Of a stretch of DNA of 64,000 bases, positions 43,813-52,031 are shown one piece after another (position 1 is the stretch's first letter; each line of letters starts with the position of its first letter). Both the position numbers and the translations under genes were made by a program. A model generated the notes under the pieces. That model was given only the letters and a program-made list of their open reading frames with translations, was not told the DNA's origin and made no database searches. This stretch comes from Puia sp963703355 (GTDB taxonomy: Bacteria; Bacteroidota; Bacteroidia; Chitinophagales; Chitinophagaceae): positions 4,092,001 through 4,156,000 of the forward strand of contig OY969813.1 in the NCBI GenBank assembly GCA_963703355.1, written 5' to 3'.

Positions 43813-45105
43813 ATGCCCTCAAACGCTATTCCGCGCCAACAACTTTTTACTGCCAGTTGTCTGGCGCTCCTTGTTACTTCTCTTTCTTTTGGTATCCGGG
43901 CTGGAATACTTGGTAAACTCGGTACCGAATTTAATCTTTCCGGTTCAGAATTGGGAACGATTGCAGCCACCGCATTCTGGGGATTTCCGCTGGCAGTGGT
44001 AATTGGTGGTATCATAGTGGATATTATCGGAATGAAGAGACTGTTGGTAATGGCATTTATTTTTCACCTTGTCGGAATTATATTGACGATTGCCTCCACG
44101 GGTTATTGGACATTATTTTTATCTACGTTGCTTATTGGTATCGCAAATGGTACGGTTGAAGCTGCCTGTAATCCGCTGGTAGCTTCACTATTTACTGAAA
44201 ATAAAACCACGAAACTCAATCATTTTCATTTGTGGTTTCCCGGAGGAATATTTATTGGAACACTGATTGTATATTTCTTGAATAAGTTAGGAGTATCCTG
44301 GCAGGCCGAAGTGGGGATTATGATTATCCCAACACTGATCTACGGTTATTTATTCTCGAAACTAAAGTTTCCTGTTACAGAACGTGTAGCGGCCGGCGTT
44401 TCTCATCTTACAATGTATAAGTCGCTTTTTAACTGGCTGTTTTTGTTCATGCTCATTTGCATGTTTGGAACGGCCATTACAGAATTGTTTACCGGTCAGT
44501 GGATTGATGTATTGTTAAAAAATGTGACTGAAAATGCCATCTTAATTTTGACTCTGGATACCGGAGTTATGGTAGTAGGAAGAGCTTTTGCCGGACCCGT
44601 AGTAAAGAAGTTTTCACCGCAGGGAGTGCTGCTGATATCAACGGTTTTAGCTACTATCGGATTGTATCTTTTGGGTCATAGTACTGGGGATATAATTTTC
44701 GTGGGTGCGCTTGTATTTGGTATGGGCGTTTGTTATTTCTGGCCCACGATGCTTGGTTTCGTATCGGAAAACCTTCCCAAAACCGGTGCTGTTGGTATGA
44801 ATCTGATGGGTGGAGTGGGCATGTTTGCAGTGGCGCTTTATACCATCATCATGGGTAAACATTATGATGCGCTCGTTGCGGCCAGACTGCCCGCTGGCGC
44901 AGATTTGCAATTGTATGGCAAAGCTCCGGCAGGATCTGAAATGGCTAATGCTCTTTTCGAAGCGAACAAAGCTGCGGGACCCGCAATTATCAATTTTACC
45001 ATGATGATACCGCTCTTCCTGATTGTAGCTTTTGCGGGACTTAATTTATACATGCGTGGAAGAAAAAAGCCGGAGATGCTGGTAGCCGTCGCCGCTGGTC
45101 ATTAA
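43813..45105 (+). CDS. MFS transporter, probably sugar uptake
   Basis: 430 residues with 12 predicted helices. The 'GIIVDIIGMKRLLVMAF' loop after TM2 is the MFS signature region (D...G.(R/K)). The overall pattern resembles FucP/NNP-like sugar porters of Bacteroidota. It has an extra hydrophilic loop between helices 10 and 11 (about 355-385, 'ARLPAGADLQLYGKAPAGSE'). First gene of the plus-strand set MFS - hydroxypyruvate isomerase-like - GMC - subunit 3, so it may import the oxidised sugar made in the periplasm. Substrate is inference. Confidence 0.9.
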   Translation: MPSNAIPRQQLFTASCLALLVTSLSFGIRAGILGKLGTEFNLSGSELGTIAATAFWGFPLAVVIGGIIVDIIGMKRLLVMAFIFHLVGIILTIASTGYWTLFLSTLLIGIANGTVEAACNPLVASLFTENKTTKLNHFHLWFPGGIFIGTLIVYFLNKLGVSWQAEVGIMIIPTLIYGYLFSKLKFPVTERVAAGVSHLTMYKSLFNWLFLFMLICMFGTAITELFTGQWIDVLLKNVTENAILILTLDTGVMVVGRAFAGPVVKKFSPQGVLLISTVLATIGLYLLGHSTGDIIFVGALVFGMGVCYFWPTMLGFVSENLPKTGAVGMNLMGGVGMFAVALYTIIMGKHYDALVAARLPAGADLQLYGKAPAGSEMANALFEANKAAGPAIINFTMMIPLFLIVAFAGLNLYMRGRKKPEMLVAVAAGH

Positions 45106-45156
45106 ATTGGTTGGGCATACGTTTTCATTTCGTAATTTCAAATTCTCATCAGGCAC

Positions 45157-46050
45157 ATGAATCCTCGCTCATCCAGGCGAAAACTTTTAAAAAATATGAT
45201 TGCTGGTTCCGCTGTTCTTGCAACAGGAAGCCAATTATTTTCTTCTTATATGCAAGTACCGGAATCTTCTAAAAAAATTGTACTTAAAGGAAATATCAAT
45301 CATTCAGTTTGCCGTTGGTGTTATGATGCAATACCCTGGGATGTATTTTGCCCGGCTTTAAAAGACATAGGGATTTCTGCCGTTGACCTTGTTCAGCCAA
45401 AAGACTGGCCCATTCTTAAACAGTACGGTCTTTATAGTTCAATGTGTTATGTAGCCGGAGATATTAGCCTCACTGATGGTTTTGCGGAACCTTTGTTTCA
45501 CGAAAAGCTAATACAACAGTATTTGGACGTGATACCCCTCATGAAAAACGAAGGGTATACTGACGTAATCTGTTTTAGCGGTAGCAGGAGGGGAATGGAT
45601 GATGAAACAGGAATGGATAACTGTGTAAAGGGACTTCAGCGAATTATACCACTGGCAGAAAAAAACGGCGTTACAATACAAATGGAGTTACTGAACAGTA
45701 AGATCAATCACAAAGATTACATGTGCGACCGTACTGCGTGGGGTGTTGCTTTATGTAAAAAGCTCGGCAGTCCTAATTTTAAATTATTATACGATATCTA
45801 TCATATGCAGATCGATGAAGGCGATGTGATTCGTACCATTCAAGATAACAGCGCTTATATAGGTCACTATCACACAGGCGGAGTTCCGGGTCGGCACGAA
45901 ATAGACGAAACGCAGGAACTGTATTATCCTGCTATCATGAAAGCCATTCTGGCAACTGGTTTTAAAGGATATGTTGCGCAGGAATTTATACCAGCTGAAA
46001 GTGATAAAATCGCCTCTCTACAAAAAGCAGTTATTATTTGTGACGTATAA
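45157..46050 (+). CDS. Tat-exported hydroxypyruvate isomerase-like TIM barrel
   Basis: 297 residues. A twin-arginine signal (SSRRKLLKNMIAGSAVL) precedes a hydroxypyruvate-isomerase-type barrel: 'INHSVCRWCYDAIPWDVFC', 'MELLNSKINHKDYMCDRT', 'LLYDIYHMQIDEGDVIRTI' and 'GHYHTGGVPGRHEID' all match Hyi. Canonical Hyi is cytoplasmic and acts on hydroxypyruvate; an exported copy inside a sugar-oxidation locus is more likely to act on a keto-sugar. It starts 51 bp after the MFS gene and ends 25 bp before the GMC gene. Confidence 0.9.
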   Translation: MNPRSSRRKLLKNMIAGSAVLATGSQLFSSYMQVPESSKKIVLKGNINHSVCRWCYDAIPWDVFCPALKDIGISAVDLVQPKDWPILKQYGLYSSMCYVAGDISLTDGFAEPLFHEKLIQQYLDVIPLMKNEGYTDVICFSGSRRGMDDETGMDNCVKGLQRIIPLAEKNGVTIQMELLNSKINHKDYMCDRTAWGVALCKKLGSPNFKLLYDIYHMQIDEGDVIRTIQDNSAYIGHYHTGGVPGRHEIDETQELYYPAIMKAILATGFKGYVAQEFIPAESDKIASLQKAVIICDV

Positions 46051-46075
46051 AAAATAAAAATCTAAAAAGCTTATC

Positions 46076-47755
46076 ATGGCAGACAATGTGTATGATGCAA
46101 TTGTAATCGGATCAGGTATCAGTGGGGGATGGGCCGCGAAAGAACTGTGTGAAAAGGGCCTGAAGACGATCATGCTTGAAAGAGGTGAAAACATCGTTCA
46201 CGTCAAAGATTACGTGAATGCTAATAAAGAGGCCTGGGATTATCCACATCGCGGACGGCGAACGCAGGAAATGATCAAGGATTATCCGGTGCTTAAAAGA
46301 GATTATCCACTAAGTGAAACCAACCTGAATTATTGGGTTAAAGACTGGGAAAGTCCCTATACGGAAATCAAGCGGTTTGACTGGTTTCGCGGATATCATG
46401 TCGGCGGTCGTTCACTGATGTGGGGCCGTCAGAGTTATCGCTGGAGCGATCACGATTTTGAGGCAAACGCACGCGACGGTCATGGTGTGGACTGGCCAGT
46501 TCGCTATAAAGAAATTGCTCCCTGGTATGACCATGCAGAAAAATTTGCAGGTATAAGCGGTAATCGTGACGGACTTGATATTTTACCGGATGGCCAGTTC
46601 ATGCCACCCATGGATATGACCTGTGTAGAAAAAGATTTCTCCTCCCGCCTGAAGGACCAATTCAAAGGAACCAGACATGCAATTATTGGCAGAACAGCCA
46701 ATATCACACAACCATTGGAAGGTAGAACGAATTGCCAATTCCGCAATAAATGTGCGTTGGGTTGTCCATTCGGTGCCTATTTCAGTACACAGTCTTCAAC
46801 CCTCCCTGCAGCTATAAAAACGGGAAATCTTACCGTACGGCCCTGGGCTATCGTCACAAAAATTCTTTATGACAAGGATAAGAAAAGAGCTACGGGTGTG
46901 GAAGTCCTCGATGGTGAAACAAACAAGACGTATACGTACAAAGCAAAAATAATTTTCCTGAACGCATCCACTTTGAACAGCGCATGGATATTGATGAATT
47001 CAGCCACCGATATCTGGCCTGATGGTTTGGGCAGCAGCAGTGGTGAGTTGGGGCACAATATTATGGATCATCACCTGGGAGTAGGTGCCGGTGGCACAGT
47101 GGAGGGTTTTCAGGATATGTATTATTTTGGCAGAAGAGCGAATGGTATTTATATACCACAATTCCGTAATGTAGGTAGCGATAAACGGGATTACGTGCGT
47201 GGTTTTGGATACCAGGGCGGCGGTGGTCGGGAAGGATATATGCGTAGTCCGGAAGAGATAACAATCGGAGCCGGTCTGAAAGAAGCATTGACGGAACCGG
47301 GATCCTGGACCCTTCATATCGGAGGATTCGGGGAAACCTTACCTTATCATGAAAATAAAATCACCCTGGATAAAACTAAAAAAGATAAATGGGGGTTAAA
47401 TGTTCTTGCGATGGATATTGAATACAAAGACAACGAAAAGAAAATGCGCGTGGATATGAAAAATGATGCAATAGAAATGCTTACAGCTACGGGTGTGAAA
47501 AATATTAAAGGATATGACGGAGATGGAACACTGGGTCGCGGTATTCACGAAATGGGTTCAGCAAGAATGGGTAAGGATCCGAAAACTTCCGTCCTTAATA
47601 AATGGAATCAGGTTTGGGATGCACCGAATGTTTTTGTGACAGATGGATCTTTTATGGTTTCTGCATCCTGTGTCAATCCATCACTTTCCTATATGGCTTT
47701 TACAGCACGGGCAGCGGATCATGCAGTCAGTGAGTTAAATAAGGGCAACATTTAA
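46076..47755 (+). CDS. GMC-family FAD sugar dehydrogenase, large subunit
   Basis: 559 residues. FAD Rossmann motif 'AIVIGSGISGGWAAKEL' (8-24, GSGISGG at 12-18), flavin end 'NVFVTDGSFMVSASCVNPSL', and catalytic pair H491 ('GIHEMGSARMG') and N534 ('CVNPSLS'). A cysteine-rich stretch 'CQFRNKCALGCPFGAYF' (about 221-237) is typical of glucoside 3-dehydrogenase / 2-keto-gluconate dehydrogenase large subunits. No signal peptide: export is expected by hitch-hiking on the Tat signal of the small subunit encoded 94 bp downstream. Likely oxidises glycosides at C3 and gives electrons to the lipoprotein cytochrome of the locus. Confidence 0.93.
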   Translation: MADNVYDAIVIGSGISGGWAAKELCEKGLKTIMLERGENIVHVKDYVNANKEAWDYPHRGRRTQEMIKDYPVLKRDYPLSETNLNYWVKDWESPYTEIKRFDWFRGYHVGGRSLMWGRQSYRWSDHDFEANARDGHGVDWPVRYKEIAPWYDHAEKFAGISGNRDGLDILPDGQFMPPMDMTCVEKDFSSRLKDQFKGTRHAIIGRTANITQPLEGRTNCQFRNKCALGCPFGAYFSTQSSTLPAAIKTGNLTVRPWAIVTKILYDKDKKRATGVEVLDGETNKTYTYKAKIIFLNASTLNSAWILMNSATDIWPDGLGSSSGELGHNIMDHHLGVGAGGTVEGFQDMYYFGRRANGIYIPQFRNVGSDKRDYVRGFGYQGGGGREGYMRSPEEITIGAGLKEALTEPGSWTLHIGGFGETLPYHENKITLDKTKKDKWGLNVLAMDIEYKDNEKKMRVDMKNDAIEMLTATGVKNIKGYDGDGTLGRGIHEMGSARMGKDPKTSVLNKWNQVWDAPNVFVTDGSFMVSASCVNPSLSYMAFTARAADHAVSELNKGNI

Positions 47756-47759
47756 CTGA

Positions 47760-47783
47760 AGTATGGGCGTACGGGAGTATGGA
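47760..47783. repeat. octad repeat AGTATGGG-type, 3 units
   Basis: AGTATGGG, CGTACGGG and AGTATGGA, beginning 4 bp after the GMC stop codon. Same unit and same position relative to the stop as at 40099. Confidence 0.8.
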
Positions 47784-47849
47784 TAATAATTAATCAGTAG
47801 TTTTAGGGTTTGAGTTATAAACTTTTTTCGAATTTTTAAATTTAAAAAG

Positions 47850-48425
47850 ATGAACAGAAGAGAAGCGCTATCATCCGTCGCATTGTTGCTGGGTGGAACG
47901 ATCATCGGAGCTGAAATGTTTTTATCTGGTTGTACCAATGAAAATAAAAAAATCGGTACGTTGGGACTGGATTTTTCTCCGGAAGACATTTCGTTCCTGG
48001 ATGAAGTAGGCGAAACCATCATTCCTGCAACAGATACCCCCGGGGCCAAGGAGGCCAAAATCGGAGAGTTCATGCACACGATAGTAAGAGACTGTTACAA
48101 CAAAACAGACCAGGACATATTTATCGCGGGTATGGGCAAACTGAACGAAGCAAGTAAAACGATGAATGGCAAATATTTTCTGGAAGCAAGCCCTGATGAA
48201 CGTAATAAATTACTCACTGCATTGGATAAGGAGCAGAAAAATTATACTGCCAACAAAAAACCCGATGATCCTCCACATTATTTCCGGATGATGAAGGAAC
48301 TCACTGTATGGGGTTATTTTACTTCTGAACCCGGCGCCACCAAAGCACTTCGCTATATTGCGGTGCCTGGTAAATATGAAGGATGTATTCCGTATAAAAA
48401 AGGTGACAAAGCCTGGGCAACTTAG
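47850..48425 (+). CDS. gluconate 2-dehydrogenase subunit 3-like Tat lipoprotein
   Basis: 191 residues. A twin-arginine signal (NRREALSSVALLLGG, R3-R4) is combined with a lipobox ending at C28 (FLSGC), so the protein is exported folded and then anchored. The mature part carries the subunit-3 signature 'FLDEVGETIIPATDTPGAKEA'. It is the small subunit that escorts the signal-less GMC subunit encoded upstream. The stop codon TAG overlaps the TAA of the convergent coiled-coil gene (TTAG, 48422-48425). Confidence 0.93.
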   Translation: MNRREALSSVALLLGGTIIGAEMFLSGCTNENKKIGTLGLDFSPEDISFLDEVGETIIPATDTPGAKEAKIGEFMHTIVRDCYNKTDQDIFIAGMGKLNEASKTMNGKYFLEASPDERNKLLTALDKEQKNYTANKKPDDPPHYFRMMKELTVWGYFTSEPGATKALRYIAVPGKYEGCIPYKKGDKAWAT

Positions 48426-49243
48426 GGAGTCACGATACCCAGATCCTGATGTCTTTTCTTTAGTGCCTCCAGGGCCTGTGCTTCTTTTTCATACATCGTC
48501 TGCTGTGTGGCGCGATCCTGAGTATTCTTTTCCAACGCAGCCTGTGCATTACGTAATTTTTTTTCGTAGTCAGCCTGGTTGTTTAATAATTTATCCATTT
48601 TATTATGCGCTTTGGAGAGTGCTGCCTGATCCCCTGTTGCAATTAGACTCAATTCTCTGGTCTCTTTGTCCTGTTCGTTTTTGTTCTCCATCAAATCACT
48701 TTGATAACCGCGTATTTTTTTCGCTATATCCCCGGAGTCATTTTTTAAACTCAGAATATTTGATTTAATCTTATCCACCACTTTTTGTTGCGCTTTAATG
48801 TCCTGTTTCAGGGAGTAACTGAGAATATAATGTTTCAGTGTATCCAGGAATACCATGGAACTATTCAGCGTCGAACTATCTTCCACGGCGGCTGGTGAAA
48901 TGGTTTCGCCTTTTTTAACGGGAAGCAGCGTGATATTGGTTATGTCTTTTTCTGAATGACTCTTTTTTTCAATCGTAAAATAAGCGTCTGTAACTACAGA
49001 AGGGTTACCGTCCATTGGCACAGACCTGAAAATGAGAAAATCCTTCAGATGAGTATCCTTAAAACCTTTTCGAGACATGTAATCTTTAATGGCGTCGGTC
49101 ACTACGCCTTCTTCGAGGGTGACCTGAATGGCGGCTACTGCGTACGTATTCTTCTGAAAGGTCAGGCTGGTTTTATAAGACTGGGCTTTTAAAGTTGCCA
49201 AAACACACAAGCTACAGACATAGAGTTGCAGAAATTTTCTCAT
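48422..49243 (-). CDS. secreted coiled-coil protein of unknown function
   Basis: 273 residues with a signal peptide (about 1-20). The N-terminal half (20-130) is a small mixed domain beginning 'YKTSLTFQKNTYAVAAIQV'; the C-terminal half (about 145-268) is strongly charged and heptad-patterned ('LLNNQADYEKKLRNAQAALE'), i.e. a long coiled coil. No family is recognised with confidence. Probably periplasmic or outer-membrane associated. Upstream is the small lipoprotein gene with its own terminator, so it is likely a separate transcript. Confidence 0.7.
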   Translation of the reverse strand: MRKFLQLYVCSLCVLATLKAQSYKTSLTFQKNTYAVAAIQVTLEEGVVTDAIKDYMSRKGFKDTHLKDFLIFRSVPMDGNPSVVTDAYFTIEKKSHSEKDITNITLLPVKKGETISPAAVEDSSTLNSSMVFLDTLKHYILSYSLKQDIKAQQKVVDKIKSNILSLKNDSGDIAKKIRGYQSDLMENKNEQDKETRELSLIATGDQAALSKAHNKMDKLLNNQADYEKKLRNAQAALEKNTQDRATQQTMYEKEAQALEALKKRHQDLGIVTP

Positions 49244-49304
49244 AACAGGGGTTATAAAATCGATCCTGAAAAGTCAGGTTGCTGCAAACATACTTGAAGT
49301 TTTA

Positions 49305-49344
49305 TAAATAAAAAGACCCGGTCGTTTAAAACGTGCACCGGGTC
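49305..49344 (-). terminator. intrinsic terminator of small lipoprotein gene
   Basis: GACCCGGT (49315-49322) pairs with ACCGGGTC (49337-49344). Read on the minus strand it is followed by CTTTTTATTT. It lies 70 bp after the lipoprotein stop at 49415. Confidence 0.88.
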
Positions 49345-49414
49345 AGGAGTAATAAATATTTTATGCTGGTCTATTCAATCCCAGACAAATGAAGATAAAA
49401 TTCTTCTTTATATT

Positions 49415-49549
49415 TTATCTCGAGCCGTAACCGACATATCCCTGAGTAGCTTTACATCCGCTTTTTCCTGAACTTCTATAGCTCGCGCAGGATGCAAACA
49501 TGGATGATGCCGCTGCAATGATTGCGATAATTAAAACTGTCTTTCTCAT
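49415..49549 (-). CDS. 44-residue lipoprotein
   Basis: A short gene below usual ORF cut-offs: 44 codons from ATG (49547-49549) to TAA (49415-49417). It has a basic start (MRKT), a hydrophobic stretch and a lipobox 'FASC' with the cysteine at residue 21; the mature peptide of 24 residues is Ser/Gly/Tyr-rich and ends 'GYVGYGSR'. The lipobox and a dedicated terminator argue that it is real. Small lipoproteins with a 'GCKATQGYVGYGSR'-like end look familiar from Bacteroidota but no function is known to me. Confidence 0.75.
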   Translation of the reverse strand: MRKTVLIIAIIAAASSMFASCASYRSSGKSGCKATQGYVGYGSR

Positions 49550-49630
49550 TTTCCTGGGTATTTTAAATTAATAATAAAAGCCTCGTTACAGATGGATTCA
49601 CCAGGTAAATCAGAGGAACGGAATTCTGGA

Positions 49631-49665
49631 GCTTAAAGCAGAAAGCCTAAGGCCTGATGCCAAGC
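49631..49665. repeat. heptad array GCNNNNN, 5 units
   Basis: GCTTAAA, GCAGAAA, GCCTAAG, GCCTGAT and GCCAAGC. Left partner of the convergent pair with 49697-49731. Confidence 0.85.
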
Positions 49666-49696
49666 AATAATAAATTTTGGAGGTACGAATCGCGTT

Positions 49697-49731
49697 TTAT
49701 AGCCTTTGGTTTTGAGCCTTAAGCTTTACGC
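49697..49731. repeat. heptad array NNNNNGC, 5 units
   Basis: TTATAGC, CTTTGGT, TTTGAGC, CTTAAGC and TTTACGC. Right partner, 31 bp from the left array and in opposite orientation. Confidence 0.82.
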
Positions 49732-49878
49732 CTCATATGTGTTGTTCGAAGGATTCGATTTGGGATGTAGCAAAATAAAACAATATAATTCGTAAATGCA
49801 ATAGAGCCCCTCCAATTAGATATTTTTTGTGATTCCGTCAGGCTAAGATACTTTTAGCCTTCAGCCTAAAAACATCCT

Positions 49879-51237
49879 TTGCAAGTCCATTTCATAGCTA
49901 TTGGCGGTAGTGTAATGCATCAGTTAGCCATTGCGTTATCCAGAAAAGGTTACAAAGTAACAGGCAGTGATGACGAGATATTTGAGCCGGCCAGATCAAA
50001 TCTCGAAAAACAGGGCATTTTGCCCCTGAAAACGGGCTGGTTTCCCGAAAAGATTCATCCAGGACTTGACGCCATCATTCTTGGTATGCATGCTAAAGAA
50101 GATAATCCCGAGCTCAGGAAAGCCAGTGAACTGGGATTAAAAATCTATTCCTTTCCCGCTTATATATTTAAGGAAAGCCTCAATAAAAAACGCATCGTAA
50201 TTGGAGGTAGTCATGGCAAAACCACAACAACATCCATGATTATGCACGTTTTAAAGGGGGCTGGAAAAGCGTTTGACTATATGGTTGGTGCGCGACTGCC
50301 CGGATTTGAGTTTTCAGTTTCTATTACTGATGCGCCGGTGATCATTTGCGAAGGCGATGAATATCCAGCCAGTGCGTTGGAAAAGCGCCCGAAATTTCAT
50401 TTTCTTTTTCCAAACATCGCCGTTCTGACTGGTATCGCCTGGGACCATATCAATGTGTTTCCAACCTTTGATTTTTATCTTGAACAATTTCGGATTTTCA
50501 TTGGTATGATCGAGGCCAATGGATTGCTCATATATAATGAAAATGATAAAATACTTAAAGGTCTGGTAAACGATAAAAATCTGGAGGGCATTCGCAAAGA
50601 AGGTTATCGTATACCCACACATGAAGTGGAAAAGGGCATGACCCGTATACTATTGGAAGGGAAATGGAAAAACCTGTCCGTTTTTGGCAACCACAATCTG
50701 ATGAACATTCAAGCGGCGTGGCTGGTTTGCCGCGAACTGGAAATTCCCATCGATATTTTTCTGAACGAAATCGCGTCGTTCATGGGTGCTTCGAAAAGAC
50801 TGGAATTACTGGCGGTCCGGGATCAAACCCGCATCTATCGCGATTTTGCCCATGCACCTTCCAAGGTGAAAGCGACCATACAGGCCGTGAAAGAACAATT
50901 CCCCGACAGTAAGTTAATTGCAGTACTGGAATTGCATACGTATAGCAGTCTGAATGCAAATTTTATGAAGGAATATGCCGATGTAATGGACCCTGCTGAC
51001 AAAGCCGTTGTTTTTTATTCTGCCCATGCGTTGGAATTAAAGCGTATGCCGCCTCTTGATCCGAATCATGTTAAATCGGGCTTTGCCACCAAAGGATTGG
51101 AAGTCATTAGTTCGGCACAGGAATTGTCGCATTGGCTGAGGTCGCAATCATATGAGAATACGAATTTATTACTGATGAGTTCCGGTAACTATGATGGATT
51201 GGATATCGCTACATTTGTGAAAGAAATTATTGCTTAA
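49879..51237 (+). CDS. mpl: murein tripeptide ligase Mpl
   Basis: 452 residues; ligates L-Ala-gamma-D-Glu-meso-DAP to UDP-MurNAc, recycling cell-wall peptides. Mur ligase family: N-terminal Rossmann domain 'IAIGGSVMHQLAIALSRKGY' (7-26), ATP loop 'VIGGSHGKTTTTSM' (107-120), central 'EGDEYPAS' and 'WDHINVFPTFD', C-terminal 'FAHAPSKVKATIQAVKEQFP'. The start is TTG at 49879; no in-frame ATG exists before the first strand. It leads the operon Mpl - exonuclease - GT2 - EamA, with 13 bp to the next gene. Confidence 0.95.
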   Translation: MQVHFIAIGGSVMHQLAIALSRKGYKVTGSDDEIFEPARSNLEKQGILPLKTGWFPEKIHPGLDAIILGMHAKEDNPELRKASELGLKIYSFPAYIFKESLNKKRIVIGGSHGKTTTTSMIMHVLKGAGKAFDYMVGARLPGFEFSVSITDAPVIICEGDEYPASALEKRPKFHFLFPNIAVLTGIAWDHINVFPTFDFYLEQFRIFIGMIEANGLLIYNENDKILKGLVNDKNLEGIRKEGYRIPTHEVEKGMTRILLEGKWKNLSVFGNHNLMNIQAAWLVCRELEIPIDIFLNEIASFMGASKRLELLAVRDQTRIYRDFAHAPSKVKATIQAVKEQFPDSKLIAVLELHTYSSLNANFMKEYADVMDPADKAVVFYSAHALELKRMPPLDPNHVKSGFATKGLEVISSAQELSHWLRSQSYENTNLLLMSSGNYDGLDIATFVKEIIA

Positions 51238-51250
51238 CCCATAAAGATTC

Positions 51251-52030
51251 ATGCTACAATTAACTAAACCCCTCGCGGTTATCGACCTTGAGACTACCGG
51301 AATTAATCTTTCTACTGACCGAATTGTTGAAATTGCCATCGTTAAGCTCCTGCCCGACGGAACAAAGAGTGTAAAACATAAACTCATTAATCCGGAAATT
51401 CCCATCCCAAAACAGGCTTCGGATATTCACGGAATAACCGACGAAATGGTAAAAGATGCCCAAACTTTCAGACAGGCAGCAAATGAATTAAAACAGTTCC
51501 TGGATTTCAGTGATCTCGCCGGCTATAATTCGAATCGTTTTGACATTCCTCTTTTGGTCGAGGAGTTTTTACGCGTTGGCATTGAAATCGATATGAAAGG
51601 CAGGAAACTGATAGATGTTCAACGTGTTTTCCACATGATGGAGCAGCGGACACTTTCCGCGGCATATAAATTTTATTGCGACAAAATACACGATGGAGCA
51701 CACGGTGCGCAGGCCGATGCGGAAGCCACATTGGAAATATTGGTTGCCCAGATAAACAGGTATCCGCAGTTGGGAGCAGATCCGGACAGCATTGTTAAAT
51801 TTACCGGCGACGACCAGGTTGTTGACTTTGCACGCCGATTTTCCATGGAAAATGGAATTGAAATCTTTAACTTCGGTAAGCATAAAGGACGGGCTGTGGC
51901 GGACGTTTTGAAGTCGGAACCTCAGTACTACGATTGGATGATGAAAGGTGATTTCCCGATGCATACAAAACAGAAGCTCACCGAGATATTCAATCGTACC
52001 ATGTTAAAAAAAGATAAAACGATTAGCTAA
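51251..52030 (+). CDS. DnaQ-like 3'-5' exonuclease
   Basis: 259 residues. DEDDh exonuclease domain (about 6-172): 'VIDLETTG' with D12 and E14, 'DIHGITDEMV', 'NSNRFDIPLL' and 'HGAQADAEATLEIL' with the catalytic His and Asp. The C-terminal 'FNFGKHKGRAVADVLKSEPQ' (about 213-250) is a small extra domain (DUF3820-like) often joined to these nucleases. Probably DNA or RNA proofreading or turnover; exact role unknown. Its stop is 1 bp before the CTG that begins the glycosyltransferase. Confidence 0.93.
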   Translation: MLQLTKPLAVIDLETTGINLSTDRIVEIAIVKLLPDGTKSVKHKLINPEIPIPKQASDIHGITDEMVKDAQTFRQAANELKQFLDFSDLAGYNSNRFDIPLLVEEFLRVGIEIDMKGRKLIDVQRVFHMMEQRTLSAAYKFYCDKIHDGAHGAQADAEATLEILVAQINRYPQLGADPDSIVKFTGDDQVVDFARRFSMENGIEIFNFGKHKGRAVADVLKSEPQYYDWMMKGDFPMHTKQKLTEIFNRTMLKKDKTIS

Positions 52031-52031
52031 G

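Larger units (their letters stand above)
49550..49878. other. divergent intergenic region with facing heptad arrays
   Basis: 329 bp between the small lipoprotein and mpl. It holds two convergent heptad arrays (listed separately), a small hairpin GGCTAA/TTAGCC (49841-49859), and two more heptads (49857-49870) directly before the mpl start. No clear promoter with perfect boxes is seen. Confidence 0.7.

Noticed and set aside
48358..48768. 136-codon ORF running from the subunit-3 gene into the convergent gene
   Set aside because: It overlaps two well-supported genes in another frame and has a composition typical of chance frames.
49841..49870. Terminator or riboswitch before mpl
   Set aside because: The hairpin has only a 6 bp AT-containing stem without a U-tract and is made partly of heptad units.
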